Assembly (NCBI GenBank): GCA_008921705.1
Contig: VFFE01009152.1
Location: 1,395,193-1,459,192, forward strand
Reading direction: 5' to 3'
Length of the DNA: 64,000 bases
Source of the DNA: Burhinus oedicnemus
Lineage: Eukaryota > Chordata > Aves > Charadriiformes > Burhinidae
The notes below the pieces were generated by a model. That model saw only the letters and a program-made list of their open reading frames with translations, made no database searches and was not told the DNA's origin. The translations under genes were made by a program, and so were the position numbers. This document shows positions 32,771-46,662 of this stretch, piece by piece (the first letter of the stretch is position 1; every line of letters starts with the position of its first letter).

Positions 32771-35700
32771 AAACACTAACCAAAATTCTGTTTATTTACA
32801 GAACCATTTCATGCAACCCAAGAATTTTAATTTTAGCAACCCAGTGAACAGACTCCAAAGAGGCTGAGAAAACTGAATCATCTTATATTCTGAATGTTCT
32901 GGTTTTAAACCTGTACAACTTAAAATTCTGTTAGGACAGAAACTCATTAGAACAAGTGAAGTTGTAAGTTCACCATCCTTTTATTTTTGAGGGGTGTTTT
33001 TCTGTATTTGATCTAAAAGAGGCTCTCAGTTTAATGAAGAGCTCTGTGACAGCACAGTGACATTTTTTAAAACTAAGTTATTTCATTTCCAAACCTCTTA
33101 AAAGTCAGCTCAACTTTAACTAGTTGCATAGCCACTAGAAAACTACCATATAATGGAAGTTTTAACCCTCAGATTTGGCAGACTTCCTGGACAAAAATAA
33201 ATCTAAGATTTATTTAAAAGAAGACTTCAGAGCTGACCTCTAAGTTGGCCCCTTCTATACACACAACACTTGAATTAAAAGCCGTGCAGGGTCTAATTAT
33301 TTAAGCTCTGTTTGCCAAAGAAACACTACCTTCTTTGCTCTTAGTAGGGAAATTCTTTTCCTTCTCTCTTAAATACAACTAAGTAAGCATGTAAATAAAT
33401 ACAAATGAGGAATAGCAAAGGCAACATTTCGTTCAGAACAGTGATGGGCTTGTGAAGTTCAAGGTCTTTCAACTAATTTGGTAAAAAAGGACAATAGTAT
33501 AATCATCTATTTAGGAGAAGCAGAGATTTAAAATCAGAATATGCAGGAAGAAAACATAGCTATCCCAAATGTCAGGTGGTGATTTCTTCCTCTGTGGTAA
33601 AATTAATGAGAAGCATTTTTGATACTGAAATCATCTAAGGACATTTCTCTCCATTCTGCATGTTCCTTTCGGGGCTTTTGTCCCAGGGTTTTTCATTTCT
33701 ATTCTCTTGGATTTCACTTGTCTGGCTTTTGTCTAGTGTATACGTTCTGTTCGTCCTGGAATACAAATTAAAATGCCACAGGCACCAGACATCTGATGGT
33801 ATGAGCCAGAGCAGAGGCCACAAAACAATATTTCAAATTCAAATGGCAAGATGAATAAAGTAATGTGGGCAATGATGAAGCCTGCCCAGAGACCTATGTC
33901 TGAGAGAACAGAATGTACAGAACAGTGATTGTTTATCCCTTTACTAACACGGTCAAATATTGCTATTAATTTGTTCTCACTGTGAGAATGTCTATCAATT
34001 TGTTTGTTTGCTTCTGGTCTCCTTTCCAGCCACAGGAACAACCTGAAGGAAATGGAATTCTCTTACACTCCTTATTTATGCCAACTTAGACACTGGAGGT
34101 GCTTAGTTGCCTGCATGTTCATGGATTTTCTAAATGCTATTGTACAGACATTATCTTTTCTTTTTCCCTCACTGTCAAATCGTGTGGTTAACAGACTGCC
34201 CATTTAAAAAAAAAAAAGATTAAAAATGTTATAGTCATCAGAAACATGCTCACAGTTATGATTTAGCTCAGGAAATGTTAATGTGGTGTTTGTGAAGTGA
34301 AACCCTTGCCTCCTCATATTAGTGAGGGTTTTACATCTGACTGATCACATCGATATTTTACTCACAGAAAAGATTTCTTGAAGTTCTCTATCTGAAGACT
34401 CAGAACCACAAGTATGCCTTGCTACAGGATTGTAAAATTGCAAACCTGTACCATAGTGAAGCGCATGTTCTAATTCAGTCAATTCTTAATGTACTAGCCC
34501 AATCGTAATTCTTATTTCTTGTACTGCACAGGAGAAATAGAACAGGCTAACTGGAGCCAGTCGAAGTTTTAAGGTGCTGAATCTGCAGCTTTTCAAAACA
34601 CAACAACTGCGAAAGCTGCTTTTTGAGGGTGGAAAAGATTTTTTGTATTATTTATTGTAATTACTAATACTAACGTCGTCACAACGGCATTTTTTTAAAT
34701 TATACTGTTTCACACTTGAGGCAATTTTGCATGTTTTCTGGCTTCCTGTCTAGAAGGCTATTCTGCACAAATGATTTAATATAAAAATGTCAAACCTGTA
34801 TAATTCTTTTTCAGTGAATATTTGGACAGCCACCGGAAACTGTGTATTAAAATTGATTATTCTTGTTTTCCCTTTATAATGATAAAGGCAATCTTCCAGC
34901 ACAGCAGTGGCTGCAGCGTTCTGCTTTTTCTTGTATCCTTAGCAACACAACCTATTTCCTTATTCAGACAGTTCAGTGTAATATTAATGTGTCACATGCT
35001 TTCTGAAAGGGTATGTATCAACAATACTTATCACTCAGTATGCAAATACAGTGAGCAGTTAAAGAGTTCATCAGCTCAATAGAAACACATGTCATTTATG
35101 AGGCCAACTGGTGTCATAACTCCAGCACATCTTCTTCAGAGCTATGGTTCAACATGAAATTCATAGCAAAACTGATCTCCGGGACTTGTCTCTGACATAG
35201 ACAGCTTCATTTTAAACTACAGTTTATGCCCGTATTTAAAAAATCAAATAGATTTTAAAAACACCGTTTTTTCTGTTTTGTATCCTGACATTTTGAAAAT
35301 TATATGGGAAAATAATTTACTAAACTCACGGTCAGCCACAAAAACATGAACAAGACAGAGCTATGATTAACATCCAGCAAAATATGGGAGATTATTATCT
35401 CATTCCTATTAATTTTATATGAATATCCAGAATGCAAAGCGGGAATAGCATTGATTTAAAAGATACTAAAAATATTAGATTTTTTTCACTGCTTCATAAC
35501 CCACAGAGATGTCATTTTCAATGAGGAAATTACATCATTAACTCAAGTGAAGACAAAGTCATTTATTGTTAATTTTATCTCAGATAAAATCTGATTGATA
35601 TTCTTTGAAAAGTTATAAAACAAAATATGGAAGCTTTCAGGGTACTGCCATGGGTGATACTGCTCGCACATTAAATCAAAATAAAAACCCATACATTACT

Positions 35701-36625
35701 TTAAGATGTAAGAGGTGAAAAAGCAAAGTTTACCTTCTTGATATTGTCAATTCTAGGTAAATTTTATAATATTTCATATAAATAATAGTAAAAATGAAAG
35801 CGAAGCAATTGCACTCTGTTCTTCAGCTCATAACAGTAAGATTACAGTGAAACTTACCTTCCTTCAATAATTATATGCTGCTTGATGTGTTTATGCTATT
35901 CCATTTTTGTCCTATAGGACAGCTATTTATCAGGGCAACCAATGGTACACCTCGTCAAAGCAAAATAATCTCTGAATACCAGATAGAACTGTGATTTGGA
36001 GACATGTTCTTTGGAAGGATGGGAGAGAAAACCTTGATGATTCTTGCATTTTTCTTCCCACCCAATTAGAGTTCCATCTGTCAGACCTGTTTTTCTATAC
36101 AGGAGCAGAATAAAACCCTATGATGACAGTCAGTCATAAGTCTCTGAAGTAGCTGGAAAACCACGGGGGACACCTCGTCATAGAAAAGCTTGTAATATGT
36201 TCACATTTATTCCATTTCTGACACCAAATACAACATAGAACTCTCATATTTCGTGTTATAAAACCATCTCACAAGCCTTCTCTTTTAGAAAAGCAGGTAG
36301 CTCTGACTGCCCCCATTAGCAGCCTTTGCCAACTGACCTTATATCACTATCCACTCAAGGTTAATATGCTTACGGGTCTCTGAAGATGCTGTCAGGGCAA
36401 AAGGACCAACCACACCTGAGTTTGATAACAGTTGCTTTTAGGTATAGCCTGTAGATGATCAGCTCAGGGCAGCCGTGTAGTTCAAATATTCTTTGACTTC
36501 TTTAGGAATTCATCACCCTAATTCCCCAAAGAAGCTAACACGATAAGCCATATTTAACATGATATATATGTTCTTTCATCTCTGGGAATCTGAATGACCT
36601 ATTTCCAAAAAAATCTACAATGCCT
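32771..36625. other. Non-coding DNA, no firm feature
   Basis: AT-rich. A consensus donor on the minus strand (GAAG then GTAAGTTT) near 35857 follows a stretch with no frame open across it, so no coding exon is claimed. Short A runs occur near 34206. Confidence 0.55.
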
Positions 36626-36690
36626 AAACAACAACAACAACAACAACAACAAACAAAAAAAACCCCTCCCAAACAAACAAACAAAAAATC
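36626..36690. repeat. CAA triplet and CAAA quadruplet microsatellites
   Basis: About nine CAA units are followed by an A-rich link and then AAAC units. A frame across it encodes a run of cysteine on the other strand and is an artefact. Confidence 0.9.
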
Positions 36691-38775
36691 CATAGAAAAA
36701 GAGTAGGAAAAGTCATACATCTCTATTTTGGATCTTATTCACATCTTCAAAACTTTCCCTAGCTACTTCTACAATCTCTGTCCCCTCAGCTAAACCCATC
36801 CACAGCTAGGTGAAGCAGCAGACAGACCTAATACAGAATGCCTCCTGCCTGTGGGTTAAAGGCAATCTGTCTGATGGACTGACATCCACAGCAGTTGTCT
36901 GACCGGTTCTTTCAAAACGCCTCTTCCTTATCTAGCTCTGTATTACGTTCCAATATCTGCTTCAGTCTCAACTATTGGCTTGCCAATAGTAACCCTGCCT
37001 ACCTGTGAAGAATCAAACAGGTAGTTTCTTCTTATTGTTACCAGTCCATTATTATCTGAAATTCTCAAGAGTAGATGTGGTACTTGCAAAGTTAATACTG
37101 ATACTTCCCTATCAGTATGAATTAAAAGAGATCCCTCATAAAACACAATTGCCCTTGAAAGAGATTCTGACTACCTGGTACTTCAAAACATACTCAAGTT
37201 TAACAGATCATCAAAATTTTCCTGTACTGCATAATTTCTAAACATACAATTACAAGTAAATGAAAATGCATGCCATACACAAAGTTGAGAGTGAAGGAAA
37301 AAGGCCAGAGAGCAAATAACATGAAGATGACAGGACTTTTCTGTGAAACAATGTTAAAAATTTAGTATTTCTTTGAATAAGACTATCAAATTACAATCCA
37401 TTTCCCCATGGAAGATTACTCAAAGAAATGGCATGTGGGAAAACACTTGATGGACAAAGTATCTTTAACAGGCAAACAATTGTATCATTGCATGGTCTTG
37501 AGTAAGCGGAAGAATAAACACATTAATTATCCCAACTGAGTTATATCATTAAACAAGTCAACAGAAATGTGTATTTGATGAAGGAGCAACGGAAAATATA
37601 CAGAAAAGTTTCCACAAAAAGCAGAACTAGAAAATGAATACAACAGTGAAAGAGTCGGACAGGTTTACATGAAATCTTCAAAACTCTATTTAAGAAATTC
37701 ACTATACTCAAATGAAGTCGACTGAGCAGTCAACCTGTCTCTTCTTTCTAGATAAAGTTGGAAAATGTGCATCATTGATTCAGTATAGCTGAGAAAGATG
37801 GTAAAAAGATATAGGCATTAAACTTGAGAGCAATGAAAGGACACAGATAGTTCTTCTGAGAGCTCTTTATTCATGTTTTTAGAAAGTTTCTTTCTTTTGT
37901 CCTCCACTGAAATGTTTTTTGACAAAATGAACAGGCAAGCTATGTACTCACATAGTGTTTTTTCCATGTAATTACATTCAGGATGGTATATTGACAATTA
38001 TCCACTAGAGACTAAATTTAAGAAAGAAGCATCTCTGACACACTGTTCATTACGGCCACGGGTGCTGCAGTCTTAAATGGGGACAGAAGAGAAAAGCAGA
38101 CTCCAGAGCTTTGTTTGACATGAGGTCCATGACATACCACAACAGGTCTTGCCACTTTAGGATTCTGTGCTACATGGGACAATGACAGACTACAACAAAA
38201 AGCCAACTACAAGGGGAGTGCATAATACTAGTCCATTAAAATGTGATCAAAAAGTTAAAATAAAGATAATTCTTACATATGTTTTATATATTGCAATTGT
38301 CAGACGCTATTCAATCATATAATGATGTTTAGCTGCACATCCAGAAATATCTTGTCAGAATGCTTGATTTTATCTGCTGAATAAGAATTCCACAGACTTC
38401 TCAGTACTCCAGAAATAATCAGGTAAGAACTAAAAGAATATCTGACAGTCAAACAGATTAATGTGTCCCCTGCACAACAAATTCAGAGAACTCTGTACAT
38501 GAACAGACCTGGGTATGCCAGTATATGACAACACGGTATGTCCATTCAAGTCAAATATCAAAGGATGCTCTAACAACTGATGCAGACCCTCCTACAGATA
38601 AAAGCTGTAAGCAGATTTTTTTGTGCTAAATACATATGTCTGTTATAATGAGGGATCTGGGGAAAACGCTTCATATTGTTTATTACTTCACCTTTCACAA
38701 GCTACAGCGACACCTAAAACTTTGCATTGCAGCTTCTTGTTTTTATTACTTCTCATATGTTAACATGTTGCTATT
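36691..38775. other. Non-coding DNA, no feature recognised
   Basis: A minus-strand frame at 36943-37146 crosses a good splice-site-like TTCACAGGTAGGC. Neither side gives a convincing exon. Confidence 0.5.
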
Positions 38776-39259
38776 GGATAAAGACATTTTAATAGGTAAA
38801 GCAAAAGCCATGCACACAAGCAAAGCAAAACAAGGAATTCGTTCACCACTTCCCATCGGCAGGCAGGTGTTCAGCCATCTCCAGGAAAGCGGGGCCCCAT
38901 CATGCATAACAGTTACTTGGGTAGACAAATGCCATCACTCTGAGTGTGATTATCCCTTCCTGCTTCTTCCCCCAGCTTTTTATTGCTGAGCATGATGTCA
39001 CATGGTATGGAATATCTCTTTGCTCAGTTGTGGTCAGCTGTTGCAGCTGTGTCCCCTTGCAACTTTTTGTGCACCCCCAGCCTACTTGCTGGCAGGATGG
39101 TGTGAGGACAAGAAAAGTCCTTGACACTGTGTAAGCACTGCTCAGCAATAAGTAAAACATCAGTGTGTTGTCAACACTGTTTTCAGCACAAATCCAAAAC
39201 GTAGCCCCATACTAGTGACTATGGAAAGAACTAACTTTATCCCAGTCAAAACCAGCACA
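38776..39259 (-). mobile_element. Endogenous retrovirus LTR, U5 end lost or diverged
   Basis: On the minus strand it starts TGTGCTGGTTTTGACTGGGA. It continues through a block with TTGCTGAGCAGTGCTTACAC and GGTATTC-like words, then a TATA-like AATAAAAAGCTGGGG at 38972-38986. It ends near the poly(A) region TACCTATTAAAATGTC. This matches a common bird LTR type as I know it. Expected sequence beyond the poly(A) site is not recognisable on the left, so the U5 end seems truncated. No internal retroviral sequence adjoins. The open frames that overlap it are not genes. Confidence 0.82.
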
Positions 39260-39885
39260 TCATGAAATCACAGTTCAGACACAAGGATTCCACTACCAAA
39301 AGGGATAAACTGTATGTATGAGAGAAAGCCCTTGTTTAAAACAGACCATTGGCAACTCTGAAAAAGACTTTAGGAATAAATAATAATCAGGTCTGTGATA
39401 TATTAGTGGATCATATAGAAAGGTATTGCTATCGGGGATGAGTTCATTCTTCTATAGAGCTTACTGAAGATTATTCTAAAGGAGAGAGTTGTTCTGATAT
39501 TTCCTTAAGGAATCAAATTTATTGTGAATTGTTTCAAAGAACCAATTAATATTAAGGGAACAAATTAGGTGACTCATGGAGCCAACAGCAAAATAAGATA
39601 CAATATTTACTTAATGAAGACAGCAGAACAAAAATGTTAACAGTAATGAATTATTGTTCATTATGTATTTTCTGCTATGGTGGCAATGGCACAAACAAGA
39701 CTACTGATCTGTATGATGTGACTTCCTGAAAGTGTATTTTTCATAGAATTCTAAGACAAATCATGCTATTTGTGAAATAGCATGAAAGATGGCACATTCA
39801 TCTTTCATTCATGCAGCGTGACAGATGGCATATAAATACCTGAAAGGAGGATGTAAGGACTAGGATTCTGGGATAGACATCCAAC
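39260..39885. other. Non-coding DNA, no feature recognised
   Basis: AT-rich and featureless by eye. There is no target duplication I can pair with the LTR to its left. Confidence 0.5.
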
Positions 39886-40480
39886 AAATGTGTAGTATGA
39901 GTATGATTTTATTGTGATGAATGATGTTTTTCTTACGAGTTACTTTCATCTTCCTTTTTTGACTAAGGAGTAATATGGCCTTGCTTTGGCCAAGAGCTAA
40001 GTATAAAGTGCGCAGGAAATGAGTATAATAAGCCATGGCAAGCAGGAACAGAGTGTAATCAGCAACAACCAAGAGAGGAACAATCTGCAAAGGCCGAGAT
40101 CAGGGGGACATCCATATGCAGATGTCCGACACCACATAGAAGGAGCATGCCCAACCAGATGAACTGTAACATACTGGAGCTAAGCTGTTGCCCAAGCCCA
40201 ACATGGGGATGGTCACATTTCCCTAAGGTCAGTTGCACCACTTAGTCAGAGTGGTCACTGGGGCAGTTCAAAGTTGATGATACATGCTTATGTCTGAATA
40301 TGAATGAGAAGGTCTCCCTGTCAACACCTTTCACTCACTTGGTCTGCCTAATATATCGAACTTATCAGTGTCATGTTTGGTGTACATCACTTCCTTTTGT
40401 GCCGTCTTTTCACATCACCACTAAATGAGAATTGCCGCTACTAGACCCAGGCTGCTTTGGAGTCTTCCGTTAAAGCCATC
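39886..40480. other. CpG-bearing segment, possibly an unclassified repeat
   Basis: This stretch has more CG dinucleotides than its flanks (for example near 40010, 40095, 40127, 40357, 40402 and 40435). It also has a TATA-like AGTATAAAGTGCGC near 40000. It could be a decayed LTR or other mobile element. No inverted ends or target duplication could be fixed, and no frame is convincing. Confidence 0.25.
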
Positions 40481-43400
40481 CATCTGTGTTCACAGGAAAA
40501 CTATGCAACCTCTGGTTTACAGATATAAAACGTGTTTAGCTTCCATGTATTTGTTGTTATTGTATAATAGTGTACTATAATACTAGTCACATTGTATTAC
40601 AAGTAATCGTGGTGACTTATGACAGGCCTGGAAGAAAAAATGTCTGCTTAGTGTTGTGTTAGCCAAGCACAAATTAGTAGAACTTCATCGCAATCTCCTC
40701 TACTCATGACCCACAATAAGGCCTATGTTTATGCTGATGCAGTGACTTAAGCATTCTCCAGAATATTCACATAGCATAGTGGAAGGAGAAGAACGGACAA
40801 AGAATTGTGGTAAGGCAAGTTGAGGTCTAAAAAGATGCGGAGCACTAATTGATTGCTATTCATAGCAATGAGTAAAAGTAGCCATCAGCTCCTATCAGCT
40901 TACATGAGAAGGCAGAAAAGCATTCTAAAGCTGCCATGCATTCTCCACAGTCCACACGTTAAAACTGAGGTGAAGGTTTTTTTGAATGAGGAGGCATCTC
41001 CTCTCTGGGTGCAGACGTTGCCTGAACAGAGTGTTCACACTGTGCAGATATTTGTGTGGCATACAAAATCCTAAAATAAATCTGAGATAGGTACATCATC
41101 ATCATAATCATCATCATCATTATTATTCCTGGGAAGTTTAACACCCATGGTAATTTCTTGTGAAATCTATTATTGTTTCAGTTGATTTTCCCACTGAAAA
41201 ACAAAACTGAGAATTTAATTCTACTGAAAAAGTGCCGCAAACTGGTATGACATTCGTTGTTTGGCTCCATACACACAGATACAGAAAAGATAAGGACACA
41301 TGACAAGTTTCAGTTTCATGATCCAAAATCAATCTTCTTTCGTTGAAAGTCTAAAATAAAAGACTGACTTCTTTTTTTGATGTCTTTATTATGTGCCTGA
41401 AGTTAAGATTTACTCTATCATTATAATTTTGCTTTATGGTAGAAAGTGTTGTTGGGCCCAGCACAACAGCTAGAAACATTCTTTCTTCAAGCATCCATGG
41501 GGAACCCTTATTGTTTTCGATGAGCTGTGAGAGATGCATAGGATATCAGATTCAGAACCTGAGATTTCCCCTCAGATTTTGTTTAAAAAGACAGCTTATT
41601 TTGCTTTTGTGGTTTGTGATGCTGCCTACGAGGCTGGATAATGACCTTCCACTACACACCATTCAAAAAGGCCGTTTGTGTCTCCCTGAAAACCGTGAGG
41701 TCAGCAAAGCCAATAAAGAACTGAAAAACACAGTAATGCCTGATGATTAAGAAGTCCCCTAAAGTGAAGACTGACAAGTAAAACAGATTCAATTTCTTAA
41801 TAAAAGCAGAGAGATTGTGGTGAGGACTGGTGAGTCTCCTAAATCAAGAAGTACTAAAGCATAATCATCACACAAATGTCTGCTTTAAGTGAGAACCATA
41901 TTAGCTCTAAATACTAGTTCTCTGAAAGCAAATGGGAGAGGAAAAAATCAGTGCTTTGAAAACAATGTGTGTACCTTACATAGAAGTAATAGCTTACAGT
42001 AAGTATCTACAGAGACCCAAATTACAGAGAAATGTAAATCAGAACAAAATCAATATATGTCTGAAACTAGAAACTTACTATCTGTAATTAAAAAAAAAAA
42101 CAAAAGCTTTGGAAAATCTGAAGGAATGTAGGAAAAGTTCCCTCTGTCCATAAAAATATAGAAGAAAATACTTTTAAGAACAAAAATCTACGAAGTTATA
42201 TTCATGTCCAAAGTATGTCTTAAATTATAAGTATGCCTGGAAAGAAGAACAGAACTACGTTGGCCTTCTGAATCAGTGTATTGCTGCTTCATCCTAAGCC
42301 ACTTACTTATTCCTTGAAATGGCTACATACCCTTTTGACACAAAGAATTAAAAACTTTATTTCTCATTCTTCTCTGAGATTCGGTTTTAGTTCCAGCTCT
42401 GCAAGATGCTTCTTTCCTTTTAAAAGGAGACTAAGCACCTGGAACCTGGAAGGACAACATACTACTTAAGAGAAAAAAACAAAGCTGTATTTACAGCTGT
42501 GATGGGAGGTGTGGGGAGGATTCTGAATTCTTTATCAGACTGTCAGGATACAGTGTTTATTTTCTTCATTTATCAGTTGAAGGGTGACCTGCTTGCTCTA
42601 CATTTTGAAGTGATATGGTATCTTCTGAGAACAGTGAAACTCATAAAAAGTGAGATTGTTCCTTATTGCTCTGGAGTGAAAATGAACAAGGGAGATAAGA
42701 ATGAACCAAATAGGCACATTTATGATCTCTGTTCTTCTGAAAATCTTTTATTGTTTTTACTTAAGACATAAAGATCTGGATTCAGCAAATAATGTTCGTA
42801 ACACTAATCTTTCGACTAACCTTCTACCAACAGTGAATTCACCTCACCTAACATTTGTATCCATATTTGCACTTACGCTGGTTTTGTAAGTTTTCTTTGC
42901 AGTTAACTAAGCAAGGCAGGGGCAACTGTAAGAAAATCCCTCCTATTTCTCATAGACACTTACCTCAGGATGTAATGATTGCCATCCTAAATACCTGCTT
43001 CTCTCCATCAAATATTAAGGGAACCCAGGCAACTAGATTAGACTAGCTAAAGACTGGTGAGCTCGTTATCATCGCTATGTGTTGGTGAATCAGGAGTCTC
43101 CCAAGTGTCTCATTCTATAACTAACTAAAAAGTTACTGATTACTTTATCTGTGACACATCTTGTTGAAGATCTTAGCAGAAGCAGGAAGTTCTAACAACT
43201 GACAGAAAGAGGTAACATTGGCAAAAATCTACTGGTATGTTTTGAATTTTGTATGCTTGCAGTTGTTGCCAAACTATACAATTATTTTGTGTGCCAGACC
43301 TTCATATTTCTAGGGGACATCTGTCCATGGCAGCTAATACCCTTTTTTTCTTCAGCCTAGATACAGCCAAACAACTTGTTTCTTTTTCAGAATTTATTTT

Positions 43401-46400
43401 ATTTTATCCTGATTCCTGACTTTCTACTACAGTTAAATATGACAAAAGTGAACACTCTGAAAGTATGAGGTTGCTATACCTAAAAAAAAATAGTAGTTTT
43501 ATGAATTATGTAACAAGAAAACTAAAATTAAGAAGGGTATTTAATTATTTCAAAATGAAGATATGGAAAAGCTATTTTCTGTGCAATTATCCATAATCAC
43601 ATACCAATAGTAACAGCTGTATGAACATTCTTCAGTGTTAAGTAACAAGGACCTGATCTCTAATTTCTTTTCTCTAAACCTTATTTTAAAATGTCATGAG
43701 TAAGTCATAAGTAATAGATCTGAAAAGAGCCTTCCAGCTATTCATTTTCTTATTGTCTGCATTTCATAATTACTATGTAGGATTTCATGTAAGAGCCCTG
43801 GAAAAAATTCTGAACCAACAATCTAGAAAAGTCCCTGCAAGCAATTACTACTAGACTTGCTGTAACTTTCAGTACGTAAAATGGAGGATTTTCATCTTAA
43901 AATGACAACGTACTACATATCCCAATACATATGCCTTCATACAGTGATAAATGATTCTTGAATTTTCCTGAACTAAGAGGGTATAACCATATCATTTGAA
44001 AAACTGAATTGTATTTTACATTTTTTCATTTCTGTCACTTCTGTGTAATGGCATCCTAAAATATTTCAATATGCAAATATGACTCATGACTTGCACAGTA
44101 AAGGTAGGCCTTAGCCATAAATTAGACAAAATAATCTAAGCTAAAAGTTAATGGAACACAGAATCCCATTGGTTATGCAAGGGGAAAAATGAACAGAGAT
44201 TTATTGACTTATCTAAGATATAATGTAAGGATAAACAAAGCAATTTTGAAGAATTATTCCTGTTGCCAAGTCACAGAGAAGAGATGAACAGATCAGCTAC
44301 TAATGTCAGAGGTCATTTAATTTGCACGTCAGAACTATACTTGCAGCCTAGGTGGAAAGGTTTTCATCATGTTTGTAAGTATGCTGTATAAAAATATTTT
44401 AACTAAAATACCTTACAAATATCCTTATATTAACTTGAACTGTTTCTACCGACGGAAAGGGGTTGATGCATATGCTGTCATTTTCTACCATCTCCTTGGG
44501 ATCAAAATGCTATAGTTCAAAATATACAATGATACTGCATTTATAGAGCGGCGAAGAAAGGTCCTGTCATCATTTATTAGTCAGTGGAAACACGAATGCA
44601 AAACTGAAATTCAAAGTTTTATGATCTTAGTGACTTGATATTCCGAAGTCTCACCCCACGTTTAATGAAACCTAACTCATCCAGCCCAAAGTAGATTCCC
44701 ATCTGGACCTGTTCTTTGAGGAACTGGCCAATACCTATTCAAAAGATGAGATAGAAACATTCAAAGAAAAGGAATTCTGGATTTATAAATATCCTGAACA
44801 GTCATAGAAAAGGATTGTTTCTCCATAGAGTGGAATAACATTCATTTTCATTCCTGCTTTCTAAAACTGCATTGGTAACTAGTCAAATGGGATTTTTATA
44901 ATTTTTGGTCATCACTTTTAAATATTACTATTTCACAAGATAAGCAATATATAACCATGTATATTGCTGGTAGCTCTTTCCAAATGTTCTGAATTCTGCT
45001 GTTGAGTATATGCTCTTAAAAGCTTGTACCTTTTTTTTTACTTGGTTTGTACAGATTAAAACTCCAAAGTCTCCAGTTCTGATGTGCCACAGGACTAACA
45101 GCTGATTGGTATATGTTGCCTATGCTTTCAAGATTGATCCTGTGAGGACATATGCCGCTAACTAATTTTATGCACAACAAACCTACTTGGTCATAAACTA
45201 AATACATGCATAAATGTTTGCAAGTTCTGGGCCTTAGCCAATGCCACAAAAGAGCTTGCAATGTATATGAACTCTTCAAAGATTCCTCATACAAATACAG
45301 ACCTTTTTTCATTACTTTATTTGGAACTGATTTGTAAATAGATGGTTTGTCAGAAATACCAGCTCTGACAAGTGAGGCAAGCAATTAACCAAACAAGTCA
45401 TTCCTCCATGTGAATGTTTTATGATAAACCAGCACATGTTAAGACATGACTTACCATAATTTATTAACTCCATCAAAAGAGAAATAACTGTGTAGCTGAC
45501 CTTGCTAAACAATGCAGGTAAAAAAATCTGGGTAGCAAAAAAACCAAACCAAACCAAAATTAAGAATAAAGTAAATGAAAAGCAAGCATCACTCCCTTTT
45601 CTGGTTTAGACCAAGATCCTCAGGATATATAAGAGATGTCATACAATAAGAATTTTCTGAGGCAGACAGATCCTCTCTGCCCACAACACTTTGCACTGTG
45701 GCATTGCCTCTTTTCAAACTTTATAGTAATGACTGCTGGCTGCATCTCCTCTTCTATCCATATTAGAGTTTCAACCAAGCTTGAAGGTTAAAATAATCCT
45801 GGCTCTCAGATCTATTTATACCTAAAAGCAAAATCAATTCTAAGGACAACTAATTTATCCTTTGGGGTTTTTTTTCTTTAGGCCTTAGCTCACTAAAATA
45901 ACAAATGTTTTCACTGTCTGTAAATATTTAACAGAATATATATATGTACCTAGATCTTTCTTCTTTACAAAAATATATTGTTGATATTCTCTAAGGAATC
46001 CAAATAAATTACATTTTGCTCCCAAAGTTCACATAATTTCAAAGGGATGGGAACAACTGTGGTTTGAAAATGTCTAAAATACTAGCTATTCAGATATTCA
46101 GCCAAAACCCCCAGACATTACAACAAAATATGAAAAATAAAGCTATGATCATAAACTTATTTTTTTCTAAAATACTGAAACATCATTGAGATTCCTATCC
46201 AAACTTAGAAATGTTTCCAAGGTAATCTTCCAAGGATCCCAATTAGTCGTATACAGAAAGTCTACGTTTGATGTTACTTCACAGAGGAAAAACTATAAGA
46301 AAATATTTTTAAAATAATACATAGATGAAACATTCTAAGCTCAATCTCAGAAGTGCAGAGTGGAGTGACATATATCACAAGATATACTATAATAACATAG

Positions 46401-46662
46401 GTCATAACATTGTTTTGGCTTCACATGTCACATAGCACATCTAATAACACAAACATCTCTAACTGTAAATTACTGAAGAATAAATTACTGGACCATCTTT
46501 CCATTTTTTGTGGTTCCCCAGATTGCTTTTTGTAGTTCCCCTGACTGCTTCTCTGTTAACCAATACTCTATTTTAATAGTTTGGTTTTGTTGTTCTTAAC
46601 ATCAGAGTATTTTAAAGAAGGTTGATGTGACAGCCCTTGGCATTATTTTGAGGTCTTGAAAA
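40481..46662. other. Non-coding DNA, no firm feature
   Basis: Over 6 kb of AT-rich DNA. It holds an ATC microsatellite at 41093-41127. Frames of 80-120 codons at 41436-41750 and 45016-45384 lack motifs or splice support. Confidence 0.55.
41093..41127. repeat. ATC/ATT triplet microsatellite
   Basis: Imperfect ATC units run into ATT units over about 35 bases. Confidence 0.9.

Noticed and set aside
35850..35930. Minus-strand consensus donor GTAAGTTT after a short segment
   Set aside because: All three frames of the segment contain stops. Isolated donor motifs are expected by chance in 64 kb.
36535..36720. Minus-strand frame with a long cysteine run
   Set aside because: The run is the translation of a CAA microsatellite.
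38636..38989. 117-codon plus-strand frame
   Set aside because: It mostly overlaps a minus-strand LTR.
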